A stretch of 64,000 bases of DNA from JBLMZI01 sp050258755 (GTDB lineage: Bacteria; Bacillota; Syntrophomonadia; Syntrophomonadales; DTU052), in contig JBLMZI010000006.1 in assembly GCA_050258755.1 (NCBI GenBank), positions 62,001-126,000 of the forward strand, given 5' to 3'. The notes under the pieces were generated by a model. The model did not search any database, was not told the DNA's origin, and saw only the letters and a program-made list of their open reading frames with translations. Shown in pieces: positions 8,034-15,826 of this stretch; the stretch's first letter is position 1; each line of letters opens with the position of its first letter. The position numbers and the translations under genes are program-made.

Positions 8034-9938
8034 TTACCGAGCTGCCTCCTCAGCATTCAAACGAATCAACCGGGGTATCTTTGCGGCCGGAATGCCCGAC
8101 AGATTTGCTTTTTCCAGCAATTCAATCAGCGCAGTCAGATATCTGATCTCCTTTTGGAGCCCGGCCCGAACCTGCGGATCGTCTATCCGCGAAAGCATGT
8201 ATTGATTAATTTCAATCGCCCTGGCATGCTGACCGGCCTGAGTATACTGGTATGAAGCCTCGTTTCCGACCAGGTAGATCAGATAAGCCTCGTCGGCTGC
8301 CTTCATAGAATTCTCGAACATTTGCGCAGAAAGTGCAAGATCTCCTGCTGATTTGGCCGAAAATGCCTTTTCGATCAAATCGTTCAAGTCTGCGGTGGAA
8401 ACCGCAGCCGCCCGTTGATTCCCAATTGAAGGGACTGCCACTTCCGCCGGCCCGACTTCGTCGGCTGTGATTTCTTCCGCCAAACCCGCTTCGGCTTCCA
8501 ATAATTCCTCATCAACCAGCGGTTCTGGCTCGGCTTCCGCTTCCATACCCTCAAACGGACCAGACGGGGCCTCTGGCATTACGTCCGCCAATTCGATGGG
8601 TTTCACTTCTTCTGCCGCAATCTCCTGGTCAAGCGCGGCTTCCGCTTCCTTCAGCTCCCACCCAACCATCGGCGCCGCTTCGGCTTCGTCTTCTGTCAGT
8701 TCAGCCCGGGATTGGGCCTCATCGGCAATCTCGACCGGGTTAACTTCAGCCTCAATTAATGTGTCGCTCAGAGCCGCTTCGGCCTCGATCAGTTCCTGGT
8801 CAACCAGCGGTTCTTCCTGGCTGACCGGTTCTTCGAAGAGATCGTCCGCCGGAGCCGCTGGTGTCCCCGCGGGTGCTTTCGCTTCAACATCAGGCCACAG
8901 CGTCTTGGAGGTCTGCAAGTGTGCCTCCAGTGTAGCCATCACCGCAGCCGCTTCAGCGGCCGCGTTTCGAACCGAAGCGATCGGTATATTACTATTTAAC
9001 GCTACTGCGTCGGAAGGTTCAAGTTGATCAATTTCCAGTCCGGCCGAAATTTCCTCTTTTTCACGTTTTTCTTCTCTGCTTGTTTCGGTCATTTCAGGCT
9101 CGGCCTCCATTTCGTCCATGATTTCCCTGTCGGAATCCGCGGCCGGCGGCGTGGTATCCACGCTTTGCTCGGCTTCTCCCGCTTCCTCACTGAAGGCTTC
9201 AGCGGTAACCATTTCGACCGCTTCAGCAAACGGCGCTTCCGGTTCGATCGCTTCCGGGATTGCCGTTTCGACAGTCTGTTCTTCGGCCTCTTCAGCCGGC
9301 GTCTCATCGACAAACTCAGCCGCAGCCGGCGTAAGATCTATGGTTTCCGCGGGCTCCGGTTCCTGGGACATTTCAGTCTCGACGTTATCCGCTTCTTCCA
9401 CGAAGGTCTCGGCGGTAACCGTTTCAACTTCCTCGACAAATGCTTCTTCGGGCTGAACTGCTTCAGGCGTCACCGCTTCGGCAGCCAATGCTTCGATTTC
9501 CTCAACCGGCGTCTCATCAACAAACTCGGTCGCGGCCGGAGTAAGTTCCATGGTTTCAGGTGCCTGGCCGCCACCGGACGATGCGGCTAATTTTGCCTGT
9601 GCCGCCGCTTCCGCCGCGGCTTCCTGCATCGGATTGATCAGCCAGGCAATATGACTGGGCGTGGCGTCCGGATCGACGGGTTCAATTTCCGGTACCAGCC
9701 ACTGCGGCCGGTACTGCACGATCAACAGCAGGGCTACTCCGCAAAGGAGAACCAGGCCTGCCATGATCGGAATGCCAAAATAATAGGCAACCGAAGGAAA
9801 GACATAGCTGGCCACCGCGACAAAAGCGCAAATCGCCACAATAATCGAAGTAGGCACGCCAAACCGACGCATTAAAACAATACCCAGCAGCAATGTAATC
9901 AGGAGGGTAATCGTTCCAATTACAAAATACTCGGCCAT
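8034..9938 (-). CDS. Large acidic repeat membrane protein with C-terminal TPR-like region
   Basis: A 634-aa protein I do not recognise. Residues 4-75 hold about three membrane spans. A very acidic, Ala/Glu/Pro-rich central region (about 105-505) is built partly from internal repeats: a ~60-residue unit at 128-187 and again at 198-257 (both contain EFVDETP and TAE[TA]F), and a ~28-residue unit three times near 378-405, 425-452 and 475-501 (EAEA core). The C-terminal part (about 512-634) looks like helical TPR-type pairs. GGAGG lies 5-6 nt before the ATG. It heads the operon with the PRC-barrel and VanW genes. A scaffold or assembly role at the membrane is inference only. Confidence 0.8.
   Translation of the reverse strand: MAEYFVIGTITLLITLLLGIVLMRRFGVPTSIIVAICAFVAVASYVFPSVAYYFGIPIMAGLVLLCGVALLLIVQYRPQWLVPEIEPVDPDATPSHIAWLINPMQEAAAEAAAQAKLAASSGGGQAPETMELTPAATEFVDETPVEEIEALAAEAVTPEAVQPEEAFVEEVETVTAETFVEEADNVETEMSQEPEPAETIDLTPAAAEFVDETPAEEAEEQTVETAIPEAIEPEAPFAEAVEMVTAEAFSEEAGEAEQSVDTTPPAADSDREIMDEMEAEPEMTETSREEKREKEEISAGLEIDQLEPSDAVALNSNIPIASVRNAAAEAAAVMATLEAHLQTSKTLWPDVEAKAPAGTPAAPADDLFEEPVSQEEPLVDQELIEAEAALSDTLIEAEVNPVEIADEAQSRAELTEDEAEAAPMVGWELKEAEAALDQEIAAEEVKPIELADVMPEAPSGPFEGMEAEAEPEPLVDEELLEAEAGLAEEITADEVGPAEVAVPSIGNQRAAAVSTADLNDLIEKAFSAKSAGDLALSAQMFENSMKAADEAYLIYLVGNEASYQYTQAGQHARAIEINQYMLSRIDDPQVRAGLQKEIRYLTALIELLEKANLSGIPAAKIPRLIRLNAEEAAR
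8436..9557 (-). repeat. Internal coding repeats of the acidic membrane protein
   Basis: Two ~60-codon repeats with a 70-codon period (9168-9557) and three ~28-codon repeats (8436-8807). They are visible as near-duplicate protein segments that have diverged at many positions, so these are old duplications and not recent slippage. Confidence 0.75.
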
Positions 9939-10134
9939 TGCAAGCCTCCATAAATCCGAGTCAGTGGGATAAGTGAAATCATTCTTAAAACCCCTAAATG
10001 TGATTTGTTCGACAAAAGCCTTCAGTATCCTTTTTTTTTGATGCTATTTGCCCAAAAAATCAGCTTTTTTGTCGAGGAACGCTTCCCGGGGTCCGGCCGT
10101 AAATTAATACCATAGAGAAGGGAGCGAATAAAAG

Positions 10135-11037
10135 ATGCCGATTCCGGTTAAAAAACTTGGCTTGCTTCCCAGTCCTATGGACGCCCGGGACTACCGGCTG
10201 CATCATATTACCAGCGTAAAACGCGTCTTTCCGGCCCAATATATCAACCCGAACTTGATCCCTGAACCCTATGATCAGGGGGAATCTGAAGCGTGTGTCG
10301 CCTACTCTCTGAAAGCGGTTAAAGAAATGCAGGAATATCGCGAGCGGGGCAAATTCACGGCTTTTTCGGCCGCCTATATCTATGGCGCCCGGGCGCCAAA
10401 CGACTATCAAGGCGAAGGCATGGTTCCCCGCCAGGCCTTAAAAGAGCTTCGCAAACGCGGCGATTGCCGGGATGAGCTTTTTCCGGGGATCTACCCTTAC
10501 CCGGAATGCGCCAGAAAAATCACACCGCTGATGGACCAGGACGCGGCTCCGCAGCGAATCAAAACCTTTGCCGCCCTGCAAACCGTCGACGAAATAAAAA
10601 CAGCGCTGCTTGAGTTGGGTCCCGTCACAATCGGTATTCCGGTGTATGACAGCTTTTATCACGGCGGGCACCTGCCAAAGCCCGATACTGGCAAGGAAAC
10701 CCTGCATGGCTATCACATGCTGACCATCATCGGCTGGCTCAAGACCAACCGGTGGTATGTACTGAATTCCTGGGGATCCGGATGGGGCGAATTAAAAGGA
10801 TACTGTACCATGCCGTACGATTATCCGATTCACGAAATGTGGTCAGTGACCGATTTGGCAGCCGCTCATCGCCCCGGTTATGAAATTGCCCTGAACCAAT
10901 CGGTCCGCAACGGTCGTTGGACGGCGTCATTCACCGAAACGTTCCGCACCCTCGCCGATGTGCAGGCACATCTGATCGAACCGCTGCGCAGCGATCTCGC
11001 TCATTCCGGGAAGGAGATCCACATCCGGAAACGATGA
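10135..11037 (+). CDS. Papain-fold (C1) cysteine protease without signal peptide
   Basis: A 300-aa protein with the full papain catalytic set: Q48 and nucleophile C54 (YDQGESEACVAYSL), H194 (HGYHMLTIIGW) and N211 (LNSWGSGWGEL), in the family order. The usual CGSCWAF motif is altered to EACVAY. There is no signal peptide, no membrane span and hardly any propeptide, so it is likely an intracellular enzyme. GGGAGCG lies just upstream of the ATG. A 58-aa gene with a strong ribosome-binding site follows 125 nt later. Substrate unknown; a role in spores or in processing a neighbouring protein is conceivable but unproven. Confidence 0.87.
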   Translation: MPIPVKKLGLLPSPMDARDYRLHHITSVKRVFPAQYINPNLIPEPYDQGESEACVAYSLKAVKEMQEYRERGKFTAFSAAYIYGARAPNDYQGEGMVPRQALKELRKRGDCRDELFPGIYPYPECARKITPLMDQDAAPQRIKTFAALQTVDEIKTALLELGPVTIGIPVYDSFYHGGHLPKPDTGKETLHGYHMLTIIGWLKTNRWYVLNSWGSGWGELKGYCTMPYDYPIHEMWSVTDLAAAHRPGYEIALNQSVRNGRWTASFTETFRTLADVQAHLIEPLRSDLAHSGKEIHIRKR

Positions 11038-11162
11038 CACGATCCATCCGCGGCTTCTGGGGCGGCTGTTGGCTTCCACATTCGCTGACAGCCTGGCAAA
11101 ATGGTATCCATGCGTATTCTTTCCAGGGAACTGGTTCATTCTAGTTCCAAGGAGGTGATTGT

Positions 11163-11339
11163 ATGGATACCAAAACCCTGATTCAGGATTCCATTCAAAA
11201 ATGTAAGACATCGGCAGCGGATATACGGCAGGCAGCCACCCAGGTGAATAACGCGGCCGCGAAGACCAATCTGACGGACATGGCTTCCACGCTCGAAAGT
11301 ACGGCCAAACAGATGCAGTCCGTCCTGGCCCAGATCTAA
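11163..11339 (+). CDS. 58-aa helical protein, DUF1657-like
   Basis: ATG at 11163 lies seven bases after AAGGAGGTG and opens a 58-codon frame. The protein is one or two amphipathic helices (DTKTLIQDSIQKCKTSAADI, then AKTNLTDMASTLESTAKQMQ) with no aromatic residue. The pattern of an early Lys-x3-Ala segment, a central Ala/Lys turn and a C-terminal QxxxxL resembles DUF1657 proteins of spore formers, which often lie near spoVA genes. This is a pattern match, not a search result. It is probably expressed with the papain-like protease. Confidence 0.7.
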   Translation: MDTKTLIQDSIQKCKTSAADIRQAATQVNNAAAKTNLTDMASTLESTAKQMQSVLAQI

Positions 11340-11374
11340 TTGGAGCCTGTTCCCGAAATATCCCGATATTGAGC

Positions 11375-11424
11375 AAAAGAAACCGGTAACAAAGCTTTTT
11401 CAAGCGCGATACCGGCTTCTTTCT
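11375..11424 (+). terminator. Hairpin after the 58-aa gene
   Basis: Imperfect inverted repeat (AAAGAAACCGGTA with TACCGGCTTCTTT) with a long loop, about 35 bases after the stop codon. It is a plausible terminator without a clean T-run. Confidence 0.5.
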
Positions 11425-11455
11425 TATATGGCCGGGTTTAGCTCCCCGGCCTGGG

Positions 11456-11488
11456 ACGAAAAAAGGGATCAGGTTGCCCTGATCCCTT
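11456..11488 (-). terminator. Rho-independent terminator of the thiolase gene
   Basis: Perfect 11-bp stem (11463-11473 with 11478-11488) with a TTGC/GCAA loop and a run of T on the minus strand, 30 bases beyond the thiolase stop codon. Confidence 0.85.
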
Positions 11489-11517
11489 CTGGATTCGATA
11501 CGGCTTGTAGTATAAAA

Positions 11518-12792
11518 CTACTTCACGCGCTGCCAAACAGCGGCTGCGCCATGGCCGTGGCCGATACACATGGACTCGACGATGTACTCGACATCGGCAA
11601 ATTCAGCGGATTCGAACATGGTTGCGATATCGCAAGCGATCCGAGCGCCGGTGCAAGCCAGCGGATGGCCGATGGAAATCCCGGAACCCCAAACGTTGAT
11701 TTTGTCCTTAGCAATGCCAAGGGTGTCACGGCAGTACAGGGACTGGGAAGCAAACGCTTCGTTGATTTCCCACAGACCGACCTGCTCCTTGGTGATGCCA
11801 GCGCGGCTGAGAGCCTTGGGAATCGCATATACAGGACCGATGCCCATGATGTCCGGATCAAGACCAGCAACTGCCCAGGATGCGAGCTTCATGATCGGCT
11901 TTTTGCCGACAGCTTTTGCGCCTTCTGCGGTTGCGAGAACAACACCAGCAGCAGCGTCGTTGATCTGGGAAGCGTTGCCAGCGGTTACGGAAGCCTGCTC
12001 GTCCTGCATGAAGACGGTGGCCATTGCGCCGAGGGATTCCATGGTGGTTTCCGGACGGCAGCCCTGGTCTTTCTTAACCAGGAATTTTACGAGTTCTTCG
12101 CCCTTTTCCTGGGCAGCTTTTGCGAGAGCTTCGGTTGCGACATAGTCAGCAGCGGTGCCCTGTACGCCCTTGGCGGATTTCGCAGGAACCATTGCTTCGA
12201 TGCAGACAACGCGGCCGTCAGCTTTGTTAGCCTTCTGTGCAGCGGCGCACTTCAGATGGGATTCCATTGCGAACTCGTCCTGTGCCTGGCGGGTGATGCC
12301 AAACTTACGGGCAACGATTTCAGCGGTGTAGCCCATGTTGATCGCAGCGAGGTTCATGTATTTACCAAGGTCCGGGTGAATGTCAGCGCCTGCGCCCATC
12401 GGAATGTGGCTCATGTGCTGGCTGCCGCCGGCGATGTTGATGTCGCCGCCCCACCCAGTCATCATCTGGGAAGCTGCGAATGCGATCGAGTTGATACCGG
12501 AAGCGCAAAAACGGTCCACGGTGCAACCGGATACATCATAGGAACCATCGGAGAGAATCCATGCGAGACGGCCGATGTTGAGGCCCTGCTCCATGAATGC
12601 ATTGGCGGTGGCTGCCCATACGACGTCGTCAATGATGCCCTGCTTCGCTTTGTCTTCCAGGCCGATCCGCTTGCGGAGCTCCTTGAACACGATCGCGGAA
12701 AGCTCGTCCACACGAACATTGGTAAACCAGGACTGTTTGCCTGCACGCGCTACGGGCGTACGTGCAGCTTCGATTACGAATACATCCTTCAC
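11518..12792 (-). CDS. Thiolase (acetyl-CoA C-acyltransferase)
   Basis: A 424-aa thiolase that condenses or cleaves acyl-CoAs at the last step of beta-oxidation or the first step of acetoacetyl-CoA synthesis. GTG at 12792 is chosen because GGAGG lies eight bases upstream and the product then begins with the family start KDVFVIEAARTPVARAGK; the frame stays open upstream but without a ribosome-binding site. Nucleophile Cys96 (VDRFCASGIN), the NEAF motif, the GHP histidine (ISIGHPLACTGAR) and second Cys409 (SMCIGHGHG) are present. The usual CxGGG near the end reads CIGHGHG. The gene is monocistronic. It likely works with the acyl-CoA dehydrogenases further along the window. Confidence 0.93.
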   Translation of the reverse strand: MKDVFVIEAARTPVARAGKQSWFTNVRVDELSAIVFKELRKRIGLEDKAKQGIIDDVVWAATANAFMEQGLNIGRLAWILSDGSYDVSGCTVDRFCASGINSIAFAASQMMTGWGGDINIAGGSQHMSHIPMGAGADIHPDLGKYMNLAAINMGYTAEIVARKFGITRQAQDEFAMESHLKCAAAQKANKADGRVVCIEAMVPAKSAKGVQGTAADYVATEALAKAAQEKGEELVKFLVKKDQGCRPETTMESLGAMATVFMQDEQASVTAGNASQINDAAAGVVLATAEGAKAVGKKPIMKLASWAVAGLDPDIMGIGPVYAIPKALSRAGITKEQVGLWEINEAFASQSLYCRDTLGIAKDKINVWGSGISIGHPLACTGARIACDIATMFESAEFADVEYIVESMCIGHGHGAAAVWQRVK

Positions 12793-13118
12793 TATTTGTT
12801 CCTCCCTTTTTTTGGTGCTCTTTTTGCGGCCCGATTCAACCGCTTTGGTAAGTGTTTTTCTACATATGGCAGCCCATTTCCTGCCATAGAAAAAAATTTT
12901 TTTCACAAAATAAATTATAGCCAGAGTGCCGAAATATCGGGGGTTGCCGCTTCTGTAAATATTTTCTATTTCGTTATATGTGAAATTTATTTTTTCGGTT
13001 AATTGCGACAATTACCAATAGTTTGATTCCCTAAGTATCGTATAGTGATCGATGAATTTGTCTCATGCTAACACCATCAGAACAGGACGCGAAAAGAAAG
13101 AAGGATCGGCAGCGTTTT
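12793..13118. other. Divergent intergenic region, thiolase / ku
   Basis: AT-rich stretch of about 326 bases between the divergent thiolase and Ku starts. It must contain both promoters. I found no convincing -35/-10 pair or operator. The open frames that cross it are upstream extensions lacking ribosome-binding sites. Confidence 0.5.
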
Positions 13119-13940
13119 ATGCGGGCTTTTTGGAAAGGACATTTGAGTTTTGGCCTGGTGAATATTCCGATCGGGCTTGTAGTGGCCACTGAAAAGCAGG
13201 ATGTCAAGTTCCGCTACCTGCACAAGGACTGCAACACACCGGTCGAGTACCGTAAGCACTGCCCAACCTGTGACCGGGATATCGCCCAGGCCGAAATCGT
13301 TTACGGCTACGAATACAGCAAAGGCCGTTTTGTCGTGCTTACCGAAGACGACTTTGCCCGGGTTCCGTCGGAAACCACAAAATCAGTCGATATCCTGGAT
13401 TTCGTCGAGTATCAGGAAGTCGATCCGATCTACTATGACAAGACTTATTATCTCGAACCGGCTGATGGCGGCGTAAAAGCATATCAGTTGCTGATTCACG
13501 CCATGAAGCAAACCGGCCGGGCAGCGATTGCCAGGATCGCCCTGCGCACCAAGCAATCCCTGGCCATCGTTCGGGTCAAGGACGAGCTGTTGATCCTGGA
13601 AACTATGTTCTATCCGGATGAGATTCGCAGCAGTGAAGCTCTGGCGCCCACTTCGCAGATTCAACTGCACGACAATGAAATTAAGATGGCGGTTAATCTG
13701 ATCGAGAACCTTTCCACCCGCTTTGAACCGTCCCGTTACCGCAATGAATACCGTGAAGCGCTCCATGAAATCATCGAAGCCAAGGCCGCCGGCGAGCAGA
13801 TCGAACTGCCCCAGCCGGTGGCAGCCGGAAACGTGGTTGATTTAATGGAAGCCCTGAAACAGAGCGTCAAGCTCGCGGAAGCCTCCCGGGGCAAGAGCAA
13901 AGCGGCCCGCGGCAAGCGCAAACGGAGTCAGACCGGATGA
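13119..13940 (+). CDS. ku: Ku protein, non-homologous end joining
   Basis: Bacterial Ku homodimer that threads onto DNA ends and recruits LigD. The ATG at 13119 gives 273 residues with the family N-terminus MRAFWKGHLSFGLVNIP; an in-frame ATG at 13065 has no ribosome-binding site. The Ku core covers about residues 1-230, including a CNTPVEYRKHCPTC segment with Zn-type cysteines that occurs in some bacterial Ku proteins. The C-terminus is a basic Lys/Arg/Ser tail typical of DNA-contacting Ku extensions. The stop overlaps the ligase start (ATGA), so the two are translationally coupled. Confidence 0.95.
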   Translation: MRAFWKGHLSFGLVNIPIGLVVATEKQDVKFRYLHKDCNTPVEYRKHCPTCDRDIAQAEIVYGYEYSKGRFVVLTEDDFARVPSETTKSVDILDFVEYQEVDPIYYDKTYYLEPADGGVKAYQLLIHAMKQTGRAAIARIALRTKQSLAIVRVKDELLILETMFYPDEIRSSEALAPTSQIQLHDNEIKMAVNLIENLSTRFEPSRYRNEYREALHEIIEAKAAGEQIELPQPVAAGNVVDLMEALKQSVKLAEASRGKSKAARGKRKRSQTG

Positions 13941-14872
13941 GCGGGTTTCCTAATCCCCCGCTGGCGCCAATGGAACCCGTGTCGCAGGCCAGACCGCCTC
14001 AAAGCGGTGACTGGACGTTTCAAGTGAAATGGGACGGGGTGCGTATGCTGTTGTTTTTCGATGGCCGGAACACGATTCTACAGAACCGGCGGCTGCATTT
14101 CCGCACCGAGCAATACCCGGAACTGGCGTCAATCACTGATTGGACCTCTCACCCGGTCATCCTGGACGGCGAAGTCATTGCAATGTCCGGAAGCCGGCCC
14201 AGTTTTCCGCTGGTCATGCGCCGGGATATGGCCAAAGGGCGCACCGTTGCCGTTCTTGCCCGCAGCATCCCGGTTCATTACATGGTGTTTGACATTTTGT
14301 ACTACAAAAACCAGCTTATCACCGGGCTCCCACTTGCGGAACGCCAGCAGCTTTTAGAGCAGGTGCTGGTTGAAACCGAAGTGTTTCACCCGGTGGAAAA
14401 TTTCCGGAATGGTCTGGCTCTGTTCGAACAGGTGAAAATGCTCGAGCTTGAAGGGATTGTGGCCAAGCGGGTGAGTGCCGGATACACACCCGGAAAATCG
14501 AGGGACTGGCAAAAAATCAAGTACCGCCGTCGAATCTCGCTGCCGGTTGGCGGTTTCACCCGGCGCGGCAACCGGATTAACGCCTTGCTGCTGGGTATTC
14601 AGGGACTGGATGAGCTTGGCTATGCCGGGAAAGTCGGTACTGGCCTGACCGAAAAGGAATGGCGCAACCTGACCGACCAACTTGGAGAACTGGAACAGGA
14701 AACCCGGCCTTTCGAACCGACTCCAAACCTGCGCGGTGACACCCAATGGGTCTTTCCGGCGATTGAAGTGGACATCGAATACGCGGAGTGGACCCCGGAC
14801 GGCCACCTGCGCGCGCCAGTTCTGAAAGGCTGGCGTTGGATTTTGGAGCGAAAGGAGGAGAACCCATCCTGA
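13937..14872 (+). CDS. ligD: ATP-dependent DNA ligase, LigD ligase domain as separate protein
   Basis: A 311-aa protein holding only the LigD ligase module. Motif I with the adenylated lysine is in FQVKWDGVRML, motif III-like segments include HYMVFDILYY, motif IV is EGIVAKR and motif V is DWQKIKYR; an OB-fold follows (about residues 205-305). It seals breaks held by Ku. It overlaps ku by 4 nt, and its own stop overlaps the polymerase frame. In many bacteria ligase, polymerase and phosphoesterase are fused in one LigD; here they are split and no phosphoesterase module is visible. Confidence 0.93.
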   Translation: MSGFPNPPLAPMEPVSQARPPQSGDWTFQVKWDGVRMLLFFDGRNTILQNRRLHFRTEQYPELASITDWTSHPVILDGEVIAMSGSRPSFPLVMRRDMAKGRTVAVLARSIPVHYMVFDILYYKNQLITGLPLAERQQLLEQVLVETEVFHPVENFRNGLALFEQVKMLELEGIVAKRVSAGYTPGKSRDWQKIKYRRRISLPVGGFTRRGNRINALLLGIQGLDELGYAGKVGTGLTEKEWRNLTDQLGELEQETRPFEPTPNLRGDTQWVFPAIEVDIEYAEWTPDGHLRAPVLKGWRWILERKEENPS

Positions 14873-15810
14873 GCACAACCACGCAAGCCGCATCGCTGGT
14901 GCAAGTCGACAACCGCGAAGTCGCCCTGAGCCATCTTGACAAGGTGCTCTGGCCGGCCGATGGCTATACCAAAAGGGATCTGATCGAATACTACGCTGCG
15001 GTTTATCCACACCTAGCCCCGCATTTGTCCGGGCGCCCGCTGGTGGTAACCCGATTTCCAGGCGGCATTGACCAGCCGTCTTTTTATCAAAAAAACGCCC
15101 CGCCCGGCACCCCGGACTGGGTTACCCTTTTCCCGGTTTATTCCACCACCGCAAAGCGAACCATTCAGTATGTCATTTGCGATCAACGCGCAACCCTGGT
15201 CTGGCTCGCCAATCTCGCCTGTATCGAACTGCATCCGTGGATGTCGGACATCGCAGACCTTGACAGGCCGAATTCGCTTGTTTTTGATCTTGATCCGATG
15301 CCGGGGGTGGGTTTCGATGAGGTCATTATGGTAGCCGGTGTGATTCGCGAACTCCTCTCGTATCTGCAAATCGACTTTGCCGTGAAGACGTCGGGCGCTA
15401 CCGGGCTGCATCTGGTTGTGCCGCTGGCGCCGGCGGCACGCTACGAAGAAGCCCGGGGGTTCGCCCAACTGGCCGCGGAAATGACGGCACAGGTTCTGCC
15501 TAAAACCGCCACCGTGGTTCGCGCGGTGAAAAACCGCGGCAAGCGCGTATACGTCGATTACTTGCAGAATATCCAGGGGAAAACCATCTGCTCCGTCTAC
15601 AGCGTTCGCCCGAAAAACGGCGCGACGGTCTCCACGCCGATCCGTTGGGAGGAACTCTCCCGAATCAAGCCTGAAGACTTCACCATCCGCACCGTTCCTG
15701 AAAGACTAAAGACAACCGGTGACCTTTTTGAACCGGTGTTGGTAACGCGGCAGCGGTTGGATGAGGCTGCCCGACGCCTTCGGCGGGAGATGCGAACCCG
15801 CCGCTCGTGA
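14869..15810 (+). CDS. ligD: LigD-type primase/polymerase (PolDom) as separate protein
   Basis: A 313-aa archaeo-eukaryotic-primase-type polymerase that fills gaps during end joining. Motifs seen are the catalytic Asp pair in VFDLDPMPG, the SGATGLHLVVPL segment with its His, and RVYVDYLQN with the third Asp. The start is unusual: the only start near the AAAGGAGG site is CTG at 14869, which overlaps the ligase stop as CTGA; the next candidate, GTG at 14899, has no ribosome-binding site and would trim the protein only slightly. A long in-frame extension upstream lies inside the ligase gene and is unlikely to be used. Confidence 0.92.
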   Translation: MSTTTQAASLVQVDNREVALSHLDKVLWPADGYTKRDLIEYYAAVYPHLAPHLSGRPLVVTRFPGGIDQPSFYQKNAPPGTPDWVTLFPVYSTTAKRTIQYVICDQRATLVWLANLACIELHPWMSDIADLDRPNSLVFDLDPMPGVGFDEVIMVAGVIRELLSYLQIDFAVKTSGATGLHLVVPLAPAARYEEARGFAQLAAEMTAQVLPKTATVVRAVKNRGKRVYVDYLQNIQGKTICSVYSVRPKNGATVSTPIRWEELSRIKPEDFTIRTVPERLKTTGDLFEPVLVTRQRLDEAARRLRREMRTRRS

Positions 15811-15826
15811 CCTCAAACCGCTGATC

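Noticed and set aside
8436..9557. Repeats considered as a CRISPR-like or tandem DNA array
   Set aside because: The repeats are diverged, in-frame protein repeats with no spacer pattern at DNA level.
11428..13002. Long plus-strand open frame (524 codons) opposite the thiolase gene
   Set aside because: It is the antisense of a clear thiolase; composition is Cys/His/Gly-rich with no family motif and no ribosome-binding site.
13040..13072. Possible sigma-G-type promoter just before ku (CATGCTA near 13064)
   Set aside because: The -10-like text matches only partly, and no correctly spaced -35 partner was found.
13065..13118. Longer N-terminus for Ku starting at ATG 13065
   Set aside because: No ribosome-binding site upstream, and the extra 18 residues precede the conserved family start.
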